From NCBI RefSeq assembly GCF_028683135.1, contig NZ_JAJUBB010000024.1, positions 1-64,000 of the forward strand: DNA of 64,000 bases, given 5' to 3'. The translations under genes and the position numbers were made by a program. This DNA is from Enterovibrio qingdaonensis (GTDB lineage: Bacteria > Pseudomonadota > Gammaproteobacteria > Enterobacterales > Vibrionaceae). Shown one piece after another: positions 58,032 to 64,000 of this stretch (within the stretch, counting starts at the first letter, position 1; the number at the start of each line of letters is the position of its first letter). The notes under the pieces were generated by a model. The model did no database searches. It had not been told where the DNA came from and worked only from the letters and a program-made list of their open reading frames with translations.

Positions 58032-59017
58032 GTGACAATCCATTTCCACTCTCTCGTGAACAGTTGCTGGACGCATATCGGATGATGAAAACCATCCGTG
58101 ATTTCGAAGAGCGCCTTCACGTCGACTTTTCCCGCGGCGATATCCCAGGCTTCGTTCATCTCTATGCCGGTGAAGAAGCCACGGCTGTGGGCATCATGAT
58201 GCACCTGAACGACAACGACCGTATCGCGTCCACCCACCGCGGACACGGTCACTGCATCGCCAAAGGCGTGGACGTGCATGGCATGATGGCGGAAATCTAT
58301 GGCAAAGAAACCGGCTCCTGTCGAGGCAAAGGTGGCTCAATGCACATTGCCGATTTGTCCAAAGGCATGATGGGTGCCAACGGTATCCTAGGGGCTGGCT
58401 CCCCACTGGTGTGTGGCGCAGCCCTTGCGGCCAAACATCTTGGCCATGGCGGTGTGGGCATCAGCTTTACCGGTGATGGCGCATCGAACCAAGGAACCTT
58501 TCTTGAAAGCCTGAACCTTGCTGCCGTCTGGCAACTCCCCACCATCTTTGTGATTGAAAACAACGGCTATGCCGAGTCAACCTCCGTCGATTGGGCGGTG
58601 GCCTGTGACTCCTATGTCGACCGCGCAACAGGGTTTGGTCTACCGGGCGTCACCGTCGATGGCACCGACTTCTTTGCGGTATATGAAGCGGCAGGCGAAG
58701 TCATCAAACGCGCCAGAAACGGCGGTGGCCCTTCGATGCTGGAGTGCAAAATGGTGCGCTTCTTTGGTCACTTTGAAGGGGATGCCCAGACCTATCGCGC
58801 TGACGGCGAAGTGGAAGATATCCGCACCAACCGCTGCTGCCTGAAACTCTTCCGTCAACGAGTGGAAGAAACTGGCCTTATCAATGCAGATGAATTCAAT
58901 GCCATTGATGGTGAAGTGTCGGCACTTATCGAAGATGCCGTTCGCGCTGCGATTGATGCACCACAACCACCAGCCAATGCCCTGCTGACCGACGTTTACG
59001 TCAGCTATTCAGAATAA
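58028..59017 (+). CDS. acoA: acetoin dehydrogenase E1 alpha subunit
   Basis: TPP-dependent dehydrogenase alpha subunit. E1 cleaves acetoin, transferring the acetyl unit to lipoate and releasing acetaldehyde. 329 residues. The TPP-binding motif is GDGASNQGTFLESLNLAAVWQLPTIFVIENNGY (GDG near 149, NN near 178), and RGHGHCIAKGVDVHGMMAEIYGKETGSCRGKGGSMHIAD resembles the pyruvate dehydrogenase E1 alpha active-site region. ATG overlaps the acoX stop with AAGGAG upstream. The acoX-acoA-acoB-acoC order makes the acetoin enzyme more likely than pyruvate dehydrogenase. Confidence 0.93.
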   Translation: MSDNPFPLSREQLLDAYRMMKTIRDFEERLHVDFSRGDIPGFVHLYAGEEATAVGIMMHLNDNDRIASTHRGHGHCIAKGVDVHGMMAEIYGKETGSCRGKGGSMHIADLSKGMMGANGILGAGSPLVCGAALAAKHLGHGGVGISFTGDGASNQGTFLESLNLAAVWQLPTIFVIENNGYAESTSVDWAVACDSYVDRATGFGLPGVTVDGTDFFAVYEAAGEVIKRARNGGGPSMLECKMVRFFGHFEGDAQTYRADGEVEDIRTNRCCLKLFRQRVEETGLINADEFNAIDGEVSALIEDAVRAAIDAPQPPANALLTDVYVSYSE

Positions 59018-59031
59018 CAAGGAGAGTGATG

Positions 59032-60045
59032 ATGGCCAGAACACTATCAATCAAGGATGCGATTAACGAAGCAATCGATCAGGAAATGTCCCGCGATCCC
59101 AACGTCATTATGATGGGCGAAGACATTGTCGGTGGTACCGGTGCGCCGGGTGAAGACGATGCATGGGGTGGCGTACTAGGGGTAACAAAGGGGCTGTATG
59201 CTAAACACCCCAACCAAATGATGGACACACCACTGTCAGAAAGTGCCTATGTGGGTGCCGCCATAGGTGCCGCTACTTGCGGGCTTCGCCCAATTGCCGA
59301 GTTAATGTTTATCGACTTTATTGGCGTCTGTTTCGATCAGGTTTTCAATCAAGCCGCCAAGTTCCGTTATATGTTTGGTGGGAAGGCTGAAACACCCGTG
59401 GTGATCCGTGCAATGTGCGGCGCAGGTTTCAGGGCAGCCGCGCAACATAGCCAAATGCTCACCCCTCTATTCACCCACATTCCGGGGTTGAAGGTTGTGT
59501 GTCCGTCGAATGCCTATGATGCCAAGGGGCTGCTTATCCAGTCTATCCGTGACAATGACCCTGTTATCTTCTTGGAGCATAAAAATCTCTATGCCACCGA
59601 GTCAGACGTACCAGAGGCACCTTATTCCATTCCTTTTGGCGAAGCGAATGTGCTGCGTGAAGGTAAAGACGTCACTCTGGTGTCTTATGGCCTGACCGTA
59701 ACACGTGCAATGGAAGCGGCTGAACAACTGGAGAAACAAGGCGTGCAATGTGAGGTGATTGACCTCCGCACCCTCTCCCCGCTGGATATTGATACGGTCG
59801 TGGAAAGCGTGGAAGAAACCGGACGCTTGGTGTGTATCGACGAAGCCAGCCCACGCTGCTCAATCGCTGCGGATGTGTCCGCACAGGTGGCAGAACTTGC
59901 CTTCGCGTCTTTGAAAGCACCGATTGCCATGGTCACCCCGCCTCATACGCCAGTACCTTTCTCCCCATTTCTGGAGGATATCTATGTGCCGACGGTTGAA
60001 GACATTGTGAATGCAGTCAACCGAACGGTGGGAGTAAATGCATGA
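59032..60045 (+). CDS. acoB: acetoin dehydrogenase E1 beta subunit
   Basis: Partner of AcoA; forms the E1 heterotetramer. About 337 residues from ATG 59032 with AAGGAG seven bases upstream; two in-frame codons just before (GTG 59026, ATG 59029) are also possible. Typical transketolase-type segments: IMMGEDIVGG, DTPLSESAYVGAAIGAATCGLRPIAELMFIDF, GFRAAAQHSQM, and CEVIDLRTLSPLDIDTVVESVEETGRLVCIDEA. The stop overlaps the start of acoC. Confidence 0.93.
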   Translation: MARTLSIKDAINEAIDQEMSRDPNVIMMGEDIVGGTGAPGEDDAWGGVLGVTKGLYAKHPNQMMDTPLSESAYVGAAIGAATCGLRPIAELMFIDFIGVCFDQVFNQAAKFRYMFGGKAETPVVIRAMCGAGFRAAAQHSQMLTPLFTHIPGLKVVCPSNAYDAKGLLIQSIRDNDPVIFLEHKNLYATESDVPEAPYSIPFGEANVLREGKDVTLVSYGLTVTRAMEAAEQLEKQGVQCEVIDLRTLSPLDIDTVVESVEETGRLVCIDEASPRCSIAADVSAQVAELAFASLKAPIAMVTPPHTPVPFSPFLEDIYVPTVEDIVNAVNRTVGVNA

Positions 60046-61145
60046 GTGAGAAAATCATACCTGTGGTGATGCCCAAATGGGGGCTTTCCATGAAAGAAGG
60101 CACCCTCACCGAGTGGCATGTTGACGAAGGGGATACCATTGAAGTGGGTCAGGTGATCATGGATGTGGAAACCGACAAAATTGCCAGCGAGGTGGAAGCG
60201 CCGGATGCCGGACTGTTAAGACGCAAGGTCGCTCAGGAAGGTGACGTCTATTCGGTTCAGGCACTACTCGGTGTACTTGCACCACCAGAGGTGACAGACG
60301 AAGAAATCGATGCTTATGTCGCCGCATTTGTTCAGCCCTCCTCCGAAGAAGGAGACGAGGAAGAAGCGGCCTCAGCCTATGCTTTTATCGACACCGATGC
60401 AGGACGCATTCGCTACAGTCATATGAATGCCGAAGCCCCAGGAACACCTTATGTGCTGATACATGGTTTTGGCGGTGACTTGGACAACTGGCTGTTTAAC
60501 CTAGATGCCCTTGCTGAAAACGCACCTGTATTGGCCCTTGATCTTCCATGTCATGGGCAGTCGGAGATCTCAGAAAATATTCGCTTTACCGATCTCATCA
60601 ATACTGTCGTGACTGTGATGGATAAGCTAGATATTGGGAAAGCCCATTTGGTCGGTCATTCGATGGGCGGGCTTATCAGTGGTGAACTGGCAAAGCTTCA
60701 TCCCGACAAGGTCGCTTCGCTGACCTTGATTGGCAGTGCCGGTCTTGGTCAAGACATCAACAGCGACTATATCCGGGGGTTTGTTGACTCAGAAAGCCGT
60801 AAAAATCTGAAACCTGTATTGCAGCTGCTTTTTGCAGACAGCAGCTTGGTTACGCGTAATCTGGTCGATGACGTGCTCAAATATAAACGGCTCGATGGCG
60901 TGAAGACCTCACTGAACGCGCTGGCCAACCAGCTTTTTGTCGATGGCACCCAACACATTGCGCTGGATTTAGATTCCAGTCCCTCACCACTGGTGATTTG
61001 GGGTGAAGTAGATGCAGTCATCCCTGCCTCGCACGCCACGAACATCAGGAACGCGGAGATACATGTCCTAGCAGAAGCTGGGCATATGGTTCAAATGGAG
61101 CAAGCTAATAACGTGAATACCCTGATTCTGGCCCACACGCGCTAA
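60042..61145 (+). CDS. acoC: acetoin dehydrogenase E2: lipoyl domain fused to alpha/beta hydrolase
   Basis: Acetyltransferase component taking the acetyl group from E1 to CoA. The 367-residue protein has a lipoyl domain (about 1-85, lipoylated K46 in VETDKIASEV), an acidic linker (about 100-110) and an alpha/beta-hydrolase domain (about 115-365) with nucleophile S207 in LVGHSMGGLIS and a late His in AEAGHMVQMEQ. This hydrolase-type catalytic domain distinguishes acetoin E2 from the pyruvate/2-oxoglutarate E2. It overlaps acoB by four bases. No acoL (E3) follows, so the complex presumably borrows the housekeeping lipoamide dehydrogenase. Confidence 0.92.
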   Translation: MSEKIIPVVMPKWGLSMKEGTLTEWHVDEGDTIEVGQVIMDVETDKIASEVEAPDAGLLRRKVAQEGDVYSVQALLGVLAPPEVTDEEIDAYVAAFVQPSSEEGDEEEAASAYAFIDTDAGRIRYSHMNAEAPGTPYVLIHGFGGDLDNWLFNLDALAENAPVLALDLPCHGQSEISENIRFTDLINTVVTVMDKLDIGKAHLVGHSMGGLISGELAKLHPDKVASLTLIGSAGLGQDINSDYIRGFVDSESRKNLKPVLQLLFADSSLVTRNLVDDVLKYKRLDGVKTSLNALANQLFVDGTQHIALDLDSSPSPLVIWGEVDAVIPASHATNIRNAEIHVLAEAGHMVQMEQANNVNTLILAHTR

Positions 61146-61150
61146 CGTAA

Positions 61151-61176
61151 AGGGATGCTTTGGCATCCCTATCTTT
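61151..61176 (+). terminator. acoC terminator
   Basis: AGGGATGC, TTTG, GCATCCCT and a modest T-rich tail (ATCTTTT). Overlaps the nudC stop region. Confidence 0.7.
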
Positions 61177-61927
61177 TGATGGTGACAGCATCAATGAGGC
61201 GTTTGGCGATGGTACCTTCTGGAGCCACCAGCGGTAAGTCATTGACATCAAACCAGCGCGCATCCGTCAATTCCTCATAGTCGGGACTTAACTCCCCACC
61301 CGCATAATCAGCGATAAACCCCATCATAAGATTGGATGGGAAGGCCCAAGGCTGGCTGTCAAAGTAACGGATGTTTGTCACGTCTACCCCCGTTTCTTCT
61401 TTTACTTCACGCGCAACACACGCTTCCAACGTTTCACCCGCTTCGACGAAACCGGCCAGCACTGTGAACATCCCGTTCTTATGACGCGGATGCTGCGCAA
61501 GAAGAATTTGCTCATCCCGCTTTACTGCCACAATGATGCACGGCGATATACGTGGATAGGAAACGGTATTGCATGACCCACAAATCATCGCAGAGTGGTC
61601 AGCATCAAAGGCGTTTTTGCCGCCGCAATAACTGCAAAAACCTTGAGTTCTCTGCATATGGTCGAGCTGTACTGCCTTGCCAGCAAGGTTGAACAACGCA
61701 GGAGGTAGTGCCAGCAACGCTCGCAAACTCTCAAACTGACTCGAATCACATGTTTCACTGAAATTGGTGTAATACACAACTTTCCCGTCATAGTGGCCAA
61801 TGACATAGTGTGTTGGGAAAGTTTTATCCAATTGATATTTAGAGATTATCGGTAAGCTGTGATCCGGCAGCCACATCTTGCCATGGCTTACGCAACATAA
61901 GTACACAAGATCATTTCGATCAGACAT
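61169..61927 (-). CDS. nudC: NAD(H) pyrophosphatase / RNA decapping Nudix hydrolase
   Basis: NudC hydrolyses NAD(H) and removes NAD caps from RNA. The 252-residue protein from ATG 61927 has the family zinc ribbon (CSYCGG and CGSCNT) and the Nudix box GFVEAGETLEACVAREVKEETGV, then the NudC-specific SQPWAFPSNLMMGF. The start is uncertain: no ideal ribosome binding site, and an in-frame ATG at 61969 exists. In E. coli nudC precedes hemE and lies near rsd and rpoBC; here it is next to rsd, but the acetoin island separates it from hemE. Confidence 0.92.
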   Translation of the reverse strand: MSDRNDLVYLCCVSHGKMWLPDHSLPIISKYQLDKTFPTHYVIGHYDGKVVYYTNFSETCDSSQFESLRALLALPPALFNLAGKAVQLDHMQRTQGFCSYCGGKNAFDADHSAMICGSCNTVSYPRISPCIIVAVKRDEQILLAQHPRHKNGMFTVLAGFVEAGETLEACVAREVKEETGVDVTNIRYFDSQPWAFPSNLMMGFIADYAGGELSPDYEELTDARWFDVNDLPLVAPEGTIAKRLIDAVTIKR

Positions 61928-62069
61928 AACGCAGTTTCGATCCTTGATAACCGCTGCAATTTGCGGCAATCTAAATTTAGTAACCTGATGTTAGACAATT
62001 GATGGCCTGATTGATATGGCCAATATCCTATAAAAAGCGCTCAGGTGCGCTGATCATGAGGACGTGGTC

Positions 62070-62549
62070 ATGCTTAACAAACTCGAAAAAGCACAACAGC
62101 AGTGGGGTGGCTACAGCGAAGTCATCGACTACTGGTTAACTCTTAGACAAGAATTACTCGTCGAGTACTCCAAAGTGGCTGGTCTGTCTGGTAGCAACAA
62201 AAACTGCCTTCCTACAGAACAAGCTCTAAACCGCTTCTGTGAGTCTCTTGTCGACTATATTTCAGCTGGCCATTTTAAGATTTATGACATGGTCATGGCG
62301 CGTTGGAAATCGACCGGATTTTCAAGCAATTCTGAAATCGACGCCTTGTATGCACGTATCGTTGAAACGACTGAGCCTTTACTGACGTTTAATGATAAGT
62401 ACAGTGACTTTACGCTAAACGAAGACAATTTTACTGGCTTCGATAATGACATATCTCGCGTCGGTGAGATCATGGAATTACGTTTCGAGCAGGAAGACAT
62501 GCTCATTCAGCTCATCGCTGACAGTCTAGCAATTCCGCCAGGAGCTTAA
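62070..62549 (+). CDS. rsd: anti-sigma-70 regulator Rsd
   Basis: Rsd/AlgQ binds the housekeeping sigma factor, freeing RNA polymerase for other sigmas in slow growth. The 159-residue protein from ATG 62070 (AGGA seven bases upstream; a GTG at 62064 is too close) starts MLNKLEKAQQQWGGYSEVIDYWL and has RFCESLVDYISAGHFKIYDMVM, typical of the family. Divergent from nudC, next to rpoC, as in E. coli. Confidence 0.93.
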   Translation: MLNKLEKAQQQWGGYSEVIDYWLTLRQELLVEYSKVAGLSGSNKNCLPTEQALNRFCESLVDYISAGHFKIYDMVMARWKSTGFSSNSEIDALYARIVETTEPLLTFNDKYSDFTLNEDNFTGFDNDISRVGEIMELRFEQEDMLIQLIADSLAIPPGA

Positions 62550-62602
62550 ACTTTTCTTCAAATTATCCGGTTGGTGTTTTGTATCAGCCGGCTTCTTCGA
62601 CG

Positions 62603-62650
62603 CCGCTATCCCGCTATCCCGCTATCCCGCTATCCCGCTATCCCGCTATC
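62603..62650. repeat. octanucleotide tandem repeat (CCGCTATC)x6
   Basis: Six perfect head-to-tail copies of CCGCTATC occupy 48 bases between rsd and the rpoC terminator. The unit is a multiple of eight, not three, and it is non-coding here. A run of this length is a candidate length-variable locus. Confidence 0.95.
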
Positions 62651-62682
62651 CAAAATGTACGTACTACTATCTCGTAGGCAAT

Positions 62683-62712
62683 AAAAAAGGCACCCCGAGG
62701 GGTGCCTTTTTT
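62683..62712 (-). terminator. rpoC terminator
   Basis: On the minus strand AAAAAAGGCACCCC, TC, GGGGTGCCTTTTTT stem 23 bp beyond the rpoC stop; also usable in the other direction for rsd. Confidence 0.9.
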
Positions 62713-62734
62713 CATTCAGTCTTGAGGCGACAAA

Positions 62735-64000
62735 TTAATTATCGTCGCTCAGGCCTGCATTTAGCAGCGCAGCCAGATCATGTGATGCCTGTTCAGCATC
62801 AATCTGTGGAGTAGCTGGCTCTTCTACCACATTACGACGCGCTTGACGTGCTTTGTGGTAAGCAAAACCTGTACCCGCAGGGATCAGACGACCAACGATA
62901 ACGTTCTCTTTCAGACCACGTAGCTCATCACGCTTACCAGATACTGCCGCTTCGGTCAGTACGCGGGTCGTTTCTTGGAACGACGCAGCAGAGATGAACG
63001 ACTCAGTTGCCAGAGACGCTTTGGTGATACCCAGCAGATCGCGCTCGTATCCAGCAGCTTGCTTGCCTTCGGCTTCAAGCTGACGGTTAGCGATGGTTAC
63101 GCGAGAGTATTCTACCTGCTCGCCTTCTAGGAACTCAGAGTCGCCTGAAGACGTGATAGTTACTTTGCGTAGCATCTGACGAACGATAGTTTCGATGTGC
63201 TTATCGTTAATCTTAACGCCTTGCAGACGGTAAACGTCTTGTACTTCGTTAGTGATGTACTCAGTTACCGCACGCACGCCACGTAGACGTAGGATGTCAT
63301 GTGGAGATTCTGGGCCGTCAGCAATAACGTCACCCTTCTCAACTTTCTCACCTTCGAATACGTTCAGCTGACGCCACTTAGGAATCATTTCCTCGTATGG
63401 CTGGCCGTCAGTTGGCGTGATGATCAGACGACGTTTACCTTTGGTTTCTTTACCGAAGGAAACAGCACCCGTGATCTCAGCCAGAATTGCAGGCTCTTTA
63501 GGCTTACGTGCTTCGAACAGGTCTGCTACGCGTGGCAGACCACCGGTGATATCTTTCGTACCGCCAGATTCCTGAGGAATACGAGAAAGCGTGTCACCCA
63601 CACCAACGTTTGCACCATCTTCCAACTGGATAATAGCTTTACCCGGCAGGAAGTATTGTGCTGGCATGTCAGTACCAGGGATCATCACAGCGTTACCAGA
63701 TGCATCAAGCAGCTTAACGGTAGGACGCATGTCTTTACCCGCAGAAGTACGCTCAGCCGCATCCAGAACAACCATTGAAGACAGACCGGTCAGTTCATCA
63801 GTTTGACGCTGAACAGTTACACCGTCCACCATGTCTGCGAACTCAATACGACCTTCTACTTCAGTGATGATCGGCATTGTGTGCGGATCCCAGTTAGCCA
63901 CGATATCGCCAGCTTTAACTAGGTCGCCATCCAATTTGCTCAAGATACAACCGTAAGGTAGCTTGTAGCTTTCCTTCGTACGGCCGAACTCATCAACGAT
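62735..64000 (-). CDS. rpoC: DNA-directed RNA polymerase subunit beta', C-terminal part
   Basis: Partial: 422 codons reach the right edge of the window with an open frame and the full gene continues beyond it. The visible segment reads [24 protein letters not shown] and includes [70 protein letters not shown] and [49 protein letters not shown], all typical of the trigger-loop and C-terminal region of beta'. The apparent start at 63943 is internal. Confidence 0.97.
   Translation of the reverse strand: MVDEFGRTKESYKLPYGCILSKLDGDLVKAGDIVANWDPHTMPIITEVEGRIEFADMVDGVTVQRQTDELTGLSSMVVLDAAERTSAGKDMRPTVKLLDASGNAVMIPGTDMPAQYFLPGKAIIQLEDGANVGVGDTLSRIPQESGGTKDITGGLPRVADLFEARKPKEPAILAEITGAVSFGKETKGKRRLIITPTDGQPYEEMIPKWRQLNVFEGEKVEKGDVIADGPESPHDILRLRGVRAVTEYITNEVQDVYRLQGVKINDKHIETIVRQMLRKVTITSSGDSEFLEGEQVEYSRVTIANRQLEAEGKQAAGYERDLLGITKASLATESFISAASFQETTRVLTEAAVSGKRDELRGLKENVIVGRLIPAGTGFAYHKARQARRNVVEEPATPQIDAEQASHDLAALLNAGLSDDN

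Noticed and set aside
58028-61145. Pyruvate dehydrogenase operon
   Set aside because: acoX upstream, an alpha/beta-hydrolase-type E2, an AcoR-type activator and no E3 gene fit acetoin dehydrogenase better.
62603-62650. CRISPR array
   Set aside because: The repeat unit is 8 bp with no spacers and no cas genes nearby.
63299-63778. 159-codon frame antisense to rpoC
   Set aside because: rpoC is intact on the other strand and the antisense frame has no domain.

Overview
The window looks like the chromosome of a Vibrionaceae gammaproteobacterium, probably of the Grimontia/Enterovibrio/Vibrio type. The evidence is gene content and gene order: groES-groEL beside an rRNA operon; aroQ-accB-accC-yhdT-panF-prmA-dusB-fis; purH-purD, hupA and hemE; nudC, rsd and rpoC; and a CrbS/CrbR acetate-switch locus. 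It is mostly core chromosome carrying two catabolic inserts. I see no transposase, integrase, phage gene, CRISPR array or tRNA gene. Genus is an inference.

Left part (1-15.5 kb). The left edge is the leader and promoter of an rRNA operon reading leftward out of the window. Then come groES-groEL (minus strand, with a heat-shock type promoter), a MATE exporter and a MarR-type repressor. A four-gene homogentisate operon follows (hmgA-fahA-maiA-aacS), which turns homogentisate into fumarate and acetoacetyl-CoA. Next is fxsA, aspA, dcuA, dsbD, the enterobacterial order except that cutA is absent.

Middle part (15.5-50 kb). An acetate-assimilation block holds a LuxR-type response regulator (CrbR-like), MarC, a two-subunit Na+/acetate-type symporter, a giant symporter-kinase hybrid (CrbS-like), an MFS transporter, a CBS/DUF294 protein, a DnaQ-type exonuclease and acetyl-CoA synthetase. 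Core genes follow: aroQ, accBC, yhdT-panF, prmA, dusB-fis, a glycosyltransferase, ppnP, tpx, a FIST sensor with a diguanylate cyclase, zntR, purHD, yjaH-hupA, a CNNM/CBS protein, yjaG, a D-2-hydroxyacid dehydrogenase with a uracil-DNA-glycosylase-like protein, and hemE.

Right part (50-64 kb). Between hemE and nudC, which are neighbours in E. coli, sits a 9.4 kb catabolic island. One operon encodes a secreted PQQ (quinoprotein) alcohol dehydrogenase, a small c-type cytochrome and a periplasmic binding protein, the same order as xoxF-xoxG-xoxJ. Convergent to it is an AcoR-type sigma-54 activator, and divergent from that is acoX-acoA-acoB-acoC for acetoin cleavage. Both operons have -24/-12 promoters and share a 15-bp upstream element differing at one position. 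The simplest model is one regulon in which the periplasmic quinoprotein makes acetoin (for example from 2,3-butanediol) or oxidises a related alcohol, and the cytoplasmic complex splits acetoin into acetyl-CoA and acetaldehyde. The quinoprotein carries the Asp-X-Asp catalytic signature of lanthanide-using enzymes. This is the most interesting part of the window. The right edge is nudC, rsd, an octanucleotide tandem repeat and the 3' part of rpoC.
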